Assembly (NCBI GenBank): GCA_947447815.1
Contig: CANFLJ010000091.1
Coordinates: forward strand, 1-7,535
From: Chitinophagaceae bacterium
GTDB taxonomy: Bacteria > Bacteroidota > Bacteroidia > Chitinophagales > Chitinophagaceae
Direction of reading: 5' to 3'
DNA: 7,535 nt
The notes under the pieces were generated by a model that worked only from the letters and a program-made list of their open reading frames with translations, was not told the DNA's origin and did not search any database. Shown here piece by piece: positions 1 to 6,492 of the stretch (positions are counted from its first letter, which is position 1; every line of letters starts with the position of its first letter). A program made the translations under genes and the position numbers.

Positions 1-1607
1 ATAGCCATATTGGTAGTAGCATTCTGAGGAGCCCCTACTTTTATCCAGTTGCTTGCCTGCAATGCGTATGTTTGTGCAGCAGCAAGATTTAAACCATTTA
101 CATCATTAGCATCCCAAGTAAACATTACATCACGTCCTGTAGTTAATGGATTCTTAGACGACATAATCCAGTTACGGTTAATACTGGTATAAGCACCCGC
201 TTTGATAGCTCCCAAAGCACCTGCAGTTCGATAGATATATACAGAATCAAGATTATCTACACCGGCAGCTATGTCTACTCCAAGTCCTCCAATATTAGTT
301 ACTGCACTGGTTCCTACTACTTTTACAGTTCTTGCTGAACCGGCAATGTATTTTCCTGCAGACTCTACCACAAAACTTCCTGGCAGGATAGATGCATAAG
401 CACCAGCACCTACAGGCCACATTGAATTCAACGTAACGCCTGCTGGATTAGTAATCAAATAATTAATGGGGCCTTTTGAACTGTCAAAAGAAACTGTTTG
501 TGCAGTTGTGCCATTCAAGATTAAAGTAGAGATGATGGTAGTTACAGCATTTGTGCTGGAAAAAGTTGCACGTTGTACCGAAGCAGTACCCGCATTGGTA
601 CCGGCTACAGAAACAAAGTTGCCATTTAAAAATACCTTGGTAGTCTTGCCAGTTACTGCTGTATTATTTCCATCAATTTCAAATTTAGGAGCAGTATAAC
701 CTATAGCACTTGTGCCATAAGAATAAGTTGCATCTATTACAATATTGCCCATCACGTACCAAACAACATTGGTATAATTATTTACTACCCAGTCTCCAGC
801 ATTAACCAGTACATTACCTTTTACAACTACCTTATTTCCATTGGTTCCTGAAGGCATTTGAACATAACTGGATGCACCAGTTCTTCCAAGTACAAGATTA
901 CCACTGATAATAGTAGAATCTGGGAAATTTTTAAATACTTTAAATGTTTTAGATAGGTTAGGCATATCGATTATCAGATTTCCAAAACCGGTTACATCAG
1001 GTGCACCAACAGCAGATAAATTTCCTGCAGTGGTTACATTACCAATAAATAGATTAGAGTTAGGATGCCATTTAGCTGAAGGTATTTGTCCTCCTAGTTT
1101 AGAAGTTGAAGTTGCATTTGCTAAAAGATTATAGTAAGAACCCGTATTAAAAGCAAGCGTATTTACAGTAGATCCGTTTATAGCAGCTTGGTATGGATTG
1201 TTGTTATTAATAGTTCCATCTACAAATAATGAACCTGCTCCAGTGATAGCCAAAGGAGAAACACTGGTAGAGGTTGCAACTGGAATATTCAAAGTTCCTG
1301 AAGCCGTAATAGTTGCTGCTGCTGCAACACTTAATATACCAGAAGCAGATGTGCCATTACTTAAAATATATACAGTACCAGAAATAGCAACAGGCTGATC
1401 TACAGTTATGGTGTGTGTGGTCTGAATTATAATTTTCTCAGATCCTGTAGGTGCGGTTGTTGCAGCAACCCAAGTAGCACTGTCAGTAGAAGTTTGCCAG
1501 GTAGCTACTGCACTCCAATTACCAGACGCCTGAGACTGATAGTAAGTTTGTCCATTGACAATACTAATCGCAAATAAAGCAAAGAATAAAATAGTAAAAT
1601 TTTTCAT
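1..1607 (-). CDS. Large secreted surface protein, N-terminal part (runs off the left edge)
   Basis: Starting at the ATG at 1607 I read 535 codons without a stop to the window edge, so the C-terminus is missing. Residues 1-19 (MKNFTILFFALFAISIVNG) form a signal peptide with probable cleavage before Gln20, a common Bacteroidota pattern. The mature protein opens with a GNWSAVATWQ motif (about residues 29-38), then a stretch around 56-80 with IIIQTTHTITVD. This opening is typical of Bacteroidota cell-surface proteins exported by the type IX system. The rest is rich in Thr, Ser, Ala, Gly, Asn and Val, has alternating beta-type patterns such as GNVLVNAGDWVV, and contains no cysteine, as expected of a beta-helix or stacked-strand extracellular protein. 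A C-terminal sorting domain would be expected beyond the window but cannot be seen. No enzymatic motif is visible, so adhesin-like function is only an inference. Short plus-strand open frames inside it are antisense shadows. Confidence 0.85.
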   Translation of the reverse strand, partial: MKNFTILFFALFAISIVNGQTYYQSQASGNWSAVATWQTSTDSATWVAATTAPTGSEKIIIQTTHTITVDQPVAISGTVYILSNGTSASGILSVAAAATITASGTLNIPVATSTSVSPLAITGAGSLFVDGTINNNNPYQAAINGSTVNTLAFNTGSYYNLLANATSTSKLGGQIPSAKWHPNSNLFIGNVTTAGNLSAVGAPDVTGFGNLIIDMPNLSKTFKVFKNFPDSTIISGNLVLGRTGASSYVQMPSGTNGNKVVVKGNVLVNAGDWVVNNYTNVVWYVMGNIVIDATYSYGTSAIGYTAPKFEIDGNNTAVTGKTTKVFLNGNFVSVAGTNAGTASVQRATFSSTNAVTTIISTLILNGTTAQTVSFDSSKGPINYLITNPAGVTLNSMWPVGAGAYASILPGSFVVESAGKYIAGSARTVKVVGTSAVTNIGGLGVDIAAGVDNLDSVYIYRTAGALGAIKAGAYTSINRNWIMSSKNPLTTGRDVMFTWDANDVNGLNLAAAQTYALQASNWIKVGAPQNATTNMA

Positions 1608-1674
1608 GATGGTAGTTATTTAGTTTTAATGAACGTTAGTTTGTTAAATTCAATACAGTTCAATTCCCATATTA

Positions 1675-1682
1675 CAAACCTA
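1675..1682 (-). promoter_or_regulatory. Alternative -7 box (TAGGTTTG) for the large secreted protein
   Basis: TAGGTTTG on the minus strand is an exact TAnnTTTG match 67 bp before the ATG at 1607, but no TTG lies at the usual 19-21 bp upstream. It is a weaker alternative to the site at 1754-1785; the two could also both be used. Confidence 0.2.
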
Positions 1683-1753
1683 CCTAAATTCAAAAAAGTA
1701 AAATTAAATAGTTGTATAGATAGCAATCAAACAGACTCAATAGCTTGATACAA

Positions 1754-1785
1754 CAAAAATAATGGCTATAGGTTCTAAAATACAA
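1754..1785 (-). promoter_or_regulatory. Candidate promoter for the large secreted protein
   Basis: On the minus strand a TTG (1783-1785) is followed after 21 bp by TATTTTTG (1754-1761), matching the Bacteroidota sigma-ABfr pattern TTG / TAnnTTTG. Transcription would begin near 1747, giving a leader of about 140 nt before the ATG at 1607. No Shine-Dalgarno sequence precedes that ATG. Confidence 0.35.
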
Positions 1786-1836
1786 AACTCATTAAAAATA
1801 AATTAAAAAGATGAATTCGGTTTTCAGATACCTAAT

Positions 1837-3444
1837 CTACTCCTTCCCTATTCCATAGAGTATTACCCCGTTTCGCACTCCTGTAGGCTGATTATCTTGC
1901 CAGTCTATTTTTCCATTCACAATCACATAAGAAATTCCTGTGGAGTATTGATGCGGTTTAGAGAAAGTAGATTGATCAATAATCGTCTTTTCATCAAAGA
2001 TGACGATATCTGCAGCATAACCTTCCTGCAGTAACCCTCTGTCCTTAAGATGAAACTTCTGTGCTGGTAAGGAAGTCATTCTTTTTATTGTCTCTGCCAG
2101 CGATATCAGGTGTTGTTCTCTTACATATTTCCCTAATACTCTGGCATTGGTACCATAACTGCGGGGATGTGGTACTCCTACCCCTTTTACTCTAATGGTA
2201 CCATCACTGGCAATCATATTAAAAGGATATTGCATAATAGTGCATACATCCTTCTCGCTGATAGTATGAAACAAAGCACTCGGATTGGCGTCTTTTACCA
2301 GATCAAGTATAGTTGTAGACTCCGAAAAAGCTGAATGTGGTTTCTTCATCTGAAGATTAATCTCTTCTATGCTTTTTCCATTAAAACTACTGTCTAGCTT
2401 ATTGTTTGCAACCACCACAAAACTGTAATGTTTCATGCCTTTATTCTTCAAGCGCTTTACTAAATACGCAATCATCCTTTTCCTGATCTTGGGTCTTTCC
2501 AGACGAGCCTTAATAGAGTCGGCACCATCTGCCAGTACCCATTCGGGCAACAGGGTACTGAGTGCAGTACTACTGGCGGTGTAAGGATACTGATCAATAG
2601 TTACATCCATACCCGTTGCTCTTGCATCTTTTACCATTTGTAGCATCTTAGTACTGAGGCCCCAGTTGTTTTGTCCACCTACTTTAAAGTGCGAAATCTG
2701 TAAAGGAATATTGGCTTTCTTAGCTACATACATGGCTTCCTTTATAGCATACAAAACACTATCGCCTTCATTGCGCATGTGGGTACAATATACCCCACCA
2801 TATTTAGCTGCCACAGTAGCCATACTGGCCAGTTCTTCTTTGCGGGAATATACACCGGGTATATAGATAAGTCCAGTAGAAAATCCCATAGCCCCATCTT
2901 TCATGGCCTGTTCCACAATACTATCCATTTGCCTTAACTCTTTGGCAGAAGGATTGCGCATTGCTTTACCCATGATGGCTTTTCGAACATCATTGTGCCC
3001 TACCAGGGAGGCTACATTGATAGAGAGTTTTAAACTGTCCAGAAAAGTAAAGTATTTTTTCAGGTTGGTATTCGATTCTCCACAGTTACCGGTAATCACC
3101 GTAGTTACCCCATCGGCAATAAAATTAGTTGCCAACGGGTTCTTCAATTCGTCTTCCTCTATATGCGTATGAATATCAATAAACCCTGGGGAAACTATTT
3201 GTCCTTTAGCATCTATTATGCTGTCGGCTTTAATAGAATCGAGTTTCCCAATGCGGAAAATTTTTCCGTCTTTAATGGCAATATCCGCCTGATAAATAGA
3301 TTTTCCAGAGCCGTCAATAATCCTACCATTTTTAATAATAAGGTTGCATTGCTGAGCACTAATTAATGATACAAAACAAATACAAATTATTGTTGTTATT
3401 ATCTTTATATTATTTGAAAGGAGGCGGAATAATAATGCTATCAT
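1837..3444 (-). CDS. Exported D-aminoacylase-type amidohydrolase (N-acyl-D-amino-acid deacylase family)
   Basis: The family removes the acyl group from N-acyl-D-amino acids and related D-amino-acid amides with one or two zinc ions in a TIM-barrel. Numbering here counts from a TTG at 3453 (538 aa). The ATG at 3444, three codons later, is the likelier start (535 aa). A hydrophobic stretch at about 17-33 ends in SLISA before QQC, a signal peptide pointing to the periplasm. The expected metal residues are all present: HTH (His95, His97), the GNCG motif with Cys124, His225 in THMR, His255 in ISHFK, and Asp417 in ASDG. The FSTGLIYIPG (191-200) and GGQNNWG (259-265) motifs are also typical of D-aminoacylases. 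The C-terminal 465-518 segment with GYAADIVIFD rebuilds the small beta-domain. It is divergent from apaG. Substrate is not determinable; possible roles are D-amino-acid salvage or peptidoglycan-derived peptide processing. Confidence 0.9.
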   Translation of the reverse strand: MIALLFRLLSNNIKIITTIICICFVSLISAQQCNLIIKNGRIIDGSGKSIYQADIAIKDGKIFRIGKLDSIKADSIIDAKGQIVSPGFIDIHTHIEEDELKNPLATNFIADGVTTVITGNCGESNTNLKKYFTFLDSLKLSINVASLVGHNDVRKAIMGKAMRNPSAKELRQMDSIVEQAMKDGAMGFSTGLIYIPGVYSRKEELASMATVAAKYGGVYCTHMRNEGDSVLYAIKEAMYVAKKANIPLQISHFKVGGQNNWGLSTKMLQMVKDARATGMDVTIDQYPYTASSTALSTLLPEWVLADGADSIKARLERPKIRKRMIAYLVKRLKNKGMKHYSFVVVANNKLDSSFNGKSIEEINLQMKKPHSAFSESTTILDLVKDANPSALFHTISEKDVCTIMQYPFNMIASDGTIRVKGVGVPHPRSYGTNARVLGKYVREQHLISLAETIKRMTSLPAQKFHLKDRGLLQEGYAADIVIFDEKTIIDQSTFSKPHQYSTGISYVIVNGKIDWQDNQPTGVRNGVILYGIGKE

Positions 3445-3486
3445 AAGTATCAAAAATAACGTTCCTCATTAAAATATTGTAAACAA

Positions 3487-3516
3487 TTGGTGAGTAATTC
3501 AAAATACTTACCTTTA
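3487..3516 (+). promoter_or_regulatory. Candidate apaG promoter
   Basis: In the intergenic gap, TTG (3487-3489) is followed after 19 bp by TACCTTTA (3509-3516), which fits the Bacteroidota TTG / TAnnTTTG pattern except for the last base. The implied transcription start lies only about 10 nt before the apaG ATG, so the leader would be very short. I saw no equally good minus-strand match for the divergent amidohydrolase. Confidence 0.3.
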
Positions 3517-3531
3517 CTAAAACAATGAATC

Positions 3532-3918
3532 ATGGTTTCTCAGATTTCAAAAGGCGTTAAAATTTGTGTGGAAGTCTTCTTCCAGTCAGACTATAGCAAC
3601 CCTATAAACCATGAGTTTATGTTTGCCTATCGCATTACCATCGAGAACAATAATAACTTCGAGATTCAACTATTACGTCGACACTGGTATATTAAGGATT
3701 CTGGTAGCGAACAAAAAGAGGTAGAAGGAGAAGGTGTGGTGGGGGTACAACCTATTATTCCTTCTGGAGAATCTTTTCAGTATGTAAGTGGCTGCAATAT
3801 AAAAACAGAAATCGGCAGAATGGTGGGTTATTATATTGTAAAGAATCTACATAGTCAGTCTGAGTTTAAAATAGACATACCTGCTTTTGATATGACAGCT
3901 CCGAATATCCTTAACTAA
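3532..3918 (+). CDS. apaG: ApaG domain protein
   Basis: A 128-residue protein, close to the usual 120-130 for bacterial ApaG, covering the whole single fibronectin-III-like domain. Visible signatures in order are QLLRRHW (46-52), EGEGVVGVQP (65-74), the ESFQYVSGC segment (80-88) and IPAFDM (116-121). There is no signal peptide, so it is cytosolic. ApaG is often annotated as a Co2+/Mg2+ efflux-associated protein from enterobacterial genetics, but its biochemical role is unsettled; the related domain in eukaryotic F-box proteins suggests a protein- or ligand-binding module. The ATG at 3532 is chosen because the one at 3525 is in another frame. It is the only plus-strand gene here, divergent from the amidohydrolase and convergent with the HMG-CoA lyase gene, so it is probably monocistronic. 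Confidence 0.93.
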   Translation: MVSQISKGVKICVEVFFQSDYSNPINHEFMFAYRITIENNNNFEIQLLRRHWYIKDSGSEQKEVEGEGVVGVQPIIPSGESFQYVSGCNIKTEIGRMVGYYIVKNLHSQSEFKIDIPAFDMTAPNILN

Positions 3919-3933
3919 CTTTAAAACAAGGAG

Positions 3934-3980
3934 ATAGAAGTCAGGAGAAAACAAATTTGATAATTTGATAATGAATACAA
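3934..3980 (+). repeat. Left copy of an inverted intergenic repeat flanking the HMG-CoA lyase gene
   Basis: This 47-bp segment is the reverse complement of 4947-5010, allowing for a 16-bp expansion in that copy. Positions 3958-3980 match 4947-4969 perfectly over 23 bp. The remaining 24 bp (3934-3957) match 4986-5010 with about three mismatches and one single-base gap. It lies between the convergent ends of apaG and the lyase gene and contains two ATTATCA units when read on the minus strand. Confidence 0.8.
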
Positions 3981-4023
3981 TTCCTATTTAACAGTTAAAC
4001 CATTAATCAATATAATCTTCTTA

Positions 4024-4881
4024 CTAAACAAAGATATCACTAGTCATTATCAGTGCTTTTTGAAGTGCTTCCTGATTAATATTTCCATGATTAATACTAT
4101 GCTGTTGTAAGTAATGCAACAACCACTCCATATCCATATTTCCTACTAAATCGTCCTGTGCCATTGGGCATCCACCAAAACCTTTTAATGCTCCATCAAT
4201 ACGAAAACAGTTAGCATGAATTGCTGCCTCTAGTTTAGCTTTTCTATTGCCCGCAGATGAATGCAGATGCACGCCAAAATTAACCGCAGGATATTGAGGA
4301 ATCAAAGTATTAAGTGCATAGCCTATTTGTTCTGGAGTAGCCATCCCAACAGTATCTGCAAGAGAAATAATCTGAATACCTCTTTTAGCCATTTCATCAG
4401 CCCATTTCAATAAAATACTATCATCATATGCATCCCCATAAGGATTACCAAAGCCCATGCTAAGGTATACCACTAATGTTTTATTATGTTTTATGCAAAG
4501 CTCTTGAATGGCATCAATCCTTTCTACACTCTCCTCCATTGTACTATTGGTATTCCTTTGCTGGAAGGTAGGTGAAATAGAAAATGGGAAACCAAGATAC
4601 TGAATAGCATCAAACTGAACCGCTTCTTCGGCCCCTCTTACATTGGCAATAATTGCCAGTAGTTTTGTAGCAGTATTACTCAAATCCAGGTTCGCTAAAA
4701 CCTCCTTAGTATCTGCCATCTGAGGAATTGCTTTTGGGGAAACAAAGCTTCCAAAATCAAGTACATTAAACCCTACCTGCAATAAAGTATTTATATAATC
4801 AATCTTTTGTTGGGTAGGTATAAAATGAGCCCACCCCTGCATAGCATCCCTTGGACACTCAATCAATTCAATCTTTTTCAA
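4024..4881 (-). CDS. Hydroxymethylglutaryl-CoA lyase (DRE-TIM family)
   Basis: Predicted to cleave HMG-CoA to acetoacetate and acetyl-CoA, the last step of leucine catabolism, in the cytosol. At 285 residues it covers the full TIM-barrel. Family motifs in order: CPRDAMQG (9-16, with Arg11 and Asp12), SFVSPKAIPQMAD (45-57), ISLADTVGMATP (172-183), HLH (His205, His207), and GFGGCP (234-239) with the catalytic Cys238, followed by GN (247-248). Arg11, Asp12, His205, His207, Cys238 and Asn248 align with the human catalytic and metal residues, but Asp42 stands where the human enzyme has Glu72, and the Cys-to-Asn loop is one residue longer. Both look like features of the Bacteroidota branch. The frame has no upstream ATG before a stop at about 4930-4932, and the next ATG (residue 14) would delete Arg11-Asp12, so a TTG start at 4881 is the best choice. 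A related lyase of this superfamily is the alternative. Confidence 0.88.
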   Translation of the reverse strand: MKKIELIECPRDAMQGWAHFIPTQQKIDYINTLLQVGFNVLDFGSFVSPKAIPQMADTKEVLANLDLSNTATKLLAIIANVRGAEEAVQFDAIQYLGFPFSISPTFQQRNTNSTMEESVERIDAIQELCIKHNKTLVVYLSMGFGNPYGDAYDDSILLKWADEMAKRGIQIISLADTVGMATPEQIGYALNTLIPQYPAVNFGVHLHSSAGNRKAKLEAAIHANCFRIDGALKGFGGCPMAQDDLVGNMDMEWLLHYLQQHSINHGNINQEALQKALIMTSDIFV

Positions 4882-4907
4882 AGTAAAAATTAAAAAGTAA
4901 AAATTAA
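4880..4907. repeat. 14-bp perfect tandem duplication at the start of the HMG-CoA lyase gene
   Basis: AAAGTAAAAATTAA occurs at 4880-4893 and again, identically, at 4894-4907. The inner copy overlaps the TTG start codon (4879-4881). A near-identical stretch with one A missing lies at 1695-1710 upstream of the large secreted protein, suggesting a reused A-rich intergenic motif, although low complexity makes chance similarity possible. Confidence 0.75.
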
Positions 4908-4933
4908 ATATACTAAATAGAATTAAAAATCAA
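4905..4933 (-). promoter_or_regulatory. Candidate promoter for the HMG-CoA lyase gene
   Basis: On the minus strand TTG (4931-4933) is followed after 18 bp by TATATTTA (4905-4912), one base off TAnnTTTG. Transcription would start near 4898, inside the 14-bp duplication, giving a leader of under 20 nt. AT-rich sequence makes such matches easy to find, so this is tentative. Confidence 0.3.
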
Positions 4934-4946
4934 AACACTTTAGTTT

Positions 4947-5010
4947 TTGTATTCATTATCAAATTATCATATTATCACATTATCACATTTGCTTTCCTCC
5001 TGTCTTCTAT
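4947..5010 (-). repeat. Right copy of the inverted intergenic repeat, with expanded 8-bp array
   Basis: This is the inverted partner of 3934-3980. It contains an 8-bp tandem array, unit NATTATCA, at 4954-4989: four full units (4954, 4962, 4970, 4978) and half of a fifth. The left copy has only two units, so the right copy is longer by exactly 16 bp. A TTTGCTTTCCTCCTG block and GTCTTCTAT follow, ending four bases before the stop codon of the lipoprotein gene. Confidence 0.8.
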
Positions 5011-5013
5011 ATA

Positions 5014-6399
5014 CTAAAGAACTAGCTCTGCTTCATTATCCCAATTGGCTTTTACGGGGATTCTGTTTTTAAATTTCTCTACTTTTTCTGGTTGCTGGTG
5101 CTTTTTATAATTCCCTGCATCCCATATCCCATTCTGATTATCATCATACAGTATTCTTACTTCAAACTCTCCTGGATGGAACAATTTGAAGTATAATTCA
5201 TTCTTAAGTAACGGTACAGATTCTACTAATACTTCATTACTATAAAACAATATAACAGGGTTCTTTTTCAAATCTATGTTCCTTAAACGAACTTTCAGTG
5301 ACCCATATTCCTCTACTTTACATACCGTAAATTTAATGGTATCATTCTTTTCGAGTGTATTTCCAAAAGTATCTATAGCTAGCGCTTTATCAATGATCAG
5401 TCTCAAAGTATCAGCGGCCTTCCATTGATTGACAATTTGAACCTTCGACAATACAGTATCGATAATAACTGATGCAGTATTGATTGTCCTGTAAGTAGTG
5501 TCTACCAGTTTAATTTTTGTAGAGTCTCCTTTCTTTAGCTTGTTACTGAAGGTTAAAGTCAAAGTCTTCAATAATAAATCTTGTCTAAAATTTTCCAGAG
5601 AGGAAGTATATACAAGTTTCTTTTTATCTGGTTTTGTAGTCGTGGTAGTTTTCTTGTCTTTCTTTTTAGATTCTTCAAAAGCAAGCAGTTTTATGGAGGA
5701 AGGATACAACGAAGATTTTATACTACTATCCATAAAGGCAAACATCTTGGTACTATCATCATAACGCCTCATAAAATCGTTAGGCATTATATATAAATTA
5801 AAGCGCTGATTAGGTAAATGATCAAAATGAAAATCGCCTTTACTATCAACCCTGGTCATATATACTGGCTTCGTTTTCAAGACCGCAGTATCATCAAGAT
5901 TGCTATATAATACAGCAATAAGGGTAGTATCTATAGTGCCCGTTTCAGCTAACATTACATTGCCTTTGATATTATTGCTATCTATATACTTTCCTGTAGA
6001 AAATATATAATTAAAACCCTTTAATGGGTTGCCCTCATTTACATCTACCAATGCATTACCAAAGTTTAAAGAATAAGTGGTATTGGGTAGCAACGAATCC
6101 TTTAGTTTGATGGTAACGGTCTTTAATTTAAAATCTACAATAGGATTTGTTTTAGGTAGTGGTGATACTATTAAGTTTTCCTGAACATTTTTTATCTCTA
6201 CAAACTCATCAAAACTCAATACAATTTTATTGGCATTAAAATTGGTAGTAGAAAGTGCAGGTAAAGCCTGTATAAGTACCGGCGGTATTGAATCTTTTGG
6301 GCCACCATTAGGAGGAATAATAACAGCACAACCTATCTGGCTACTGAAAAAAACTATCCCTATAAATGCTATAAATATTAATCGTACTCTTGAATACAT
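5014..6399 (-). CDS. Ig-like (Big_5) domain lipoprotein
   Basis: A 461-residue envelope protein. Residues 1-23 form a signal peptide with Cys24 as the probable lipidated residue, in the context QIGC; Gln at -3 is atypical for a lipobox, but the position and the following PPNGGPKDSIPP (29-40) match Bacteroidota Ig-like lipoproteins. A Big_5 (SbsA-like Ig) domain spans about 37-136, with VLSFDEFVEI (60-69), TTYSLNFGNALVD (107-119) and YIFSTG (131-136). The middle (about 145-240) looks like a beta-sandwich carrying the GDFHFDHLP motif, followed by a Lys/Thr-rich low-complexity linker (245-261). The C-terminal part contains ILYDDNQNGIWDAGNY (416-431), an Asp/Asn-rich loop resembling a calcium-binding turn. 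Function is unknown; a surface or periplasmic structural role is inferred. It lies downstream of the malate dehydrogenase terminator, so it is probably transcribed alone. Confidence 0.87.
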   Translation of the reverse strand: MYSRVRLIFIAFIGIVFFSSQIGCAVIIPPNGGPKDSIPPVLIQALPALSTTNFNANKIVLSFDEFVEIKNVQENLIVSPLPKTNPIVDFKLKTVTIKLKDSLLPNTTYSLNFGNALVDVNEGNPLKGFNYIFSTGKYIDSNNIKGNVMLAETGTIDTTLIAVLYSNLDDTAVLKTKPVYMTRVDSKGDFHFDHLPNQRFNLYIMPNDFMRRYDDSTKMFAFMDSSIKSSLYPSSIKLLAFEESKKKDKKTTTTTKPDKKKLVYTSSLENFRQDLLLKTLTLTFSNKLKKGDSTKIKLVDTTYRTINTASVIIDTVLSKVQIVNQWKAADTLRLIIDKALAIDTFGNTLEKNDTIKFTVCKVEEYGSLKVRLRNIDLKKNPVILFYSNEVLVESVPLLKNELYFKLFHPGEFEVRILYDDNQNGIWDAGNYKKHQQPEKVEKFKNRIPVKANWDNEAELVL

Positions 6400-6435
6400 A
6401 CTGCAAACTAAATGAATTGTGTAAATATAGGGAAT

Positions 6436-6472
6436 AAAAAAAGCTGTTAAAGATTACTCTCTAACAGCTTTT
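6436..6472 (-). terminator. Intrinsic terminator of malate dehydrogenase
   Basis: Read on the minus strand, AAAAGCTGTTA (6472-6462) pairs perfectly with TAACAGCTTTT (6449-6439) to give an 11-bp stem around a 12-nt loop, and the second arm runs into a continuous U-tract (complement of 6436-6442). It starts 20 bp beyond the mdh stop and separates mdh from the lipoprotein gene. Confidence 0.9.
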
Positions 6473-6492
6473 AATTATTTAGAAGGATGATT

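Noticed and set aside
466..1398. Short plus-strand open frames at 466-699 and 1198-1398.
   Set aside because: They lie antisense within the continuous minus-strand frame of the large secreted protein and have compositional, not protein-like, sequences.
1711..1754. Inverted repeat GTTGTAT / ATACAAC (1711-1717 and 1748-1754) with T-rich sequence beyond it on the minus strand.
   Set aside because: A 7-bp AT-rich stem with a 30-nt loop is too weak to call a terminator, and it overlaps a better promoter candidate.
2666..3366. Plus-strand open frames at 2666-2866, 2903-3172 and 3163-3366.
   Set aside because: They are antisense shadows of the amidohydrolase, whose conserved motifs are clear on the minus strand.
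3417..3446. A near-perfect plus-strand Shine-Dalgarno sequence (AAAGGAGG, 3417-3424) followed by ATG at 3435.
   Set aside because: The frame stops after three codons (ATG CTA TCA TAA) and the sequence is explained as the complement of the amidohydrolase signal-peptide codons.
4931..4949. Small AAAAC/GTTTT hairpin near the end of the lipoprotein transcription unit.
   Set aside because: Five base pairs with one G-C pair in AT-rich DNA is expected by chance; not a credible terminator.
3934..5010. CRISPR array or transposon ends as an explanation for the repeats around the lyase gene.
   Set aside because: There are no regularly spaced direct repeats with unique spacers, no transposase, and no recognisable target-site duplication.
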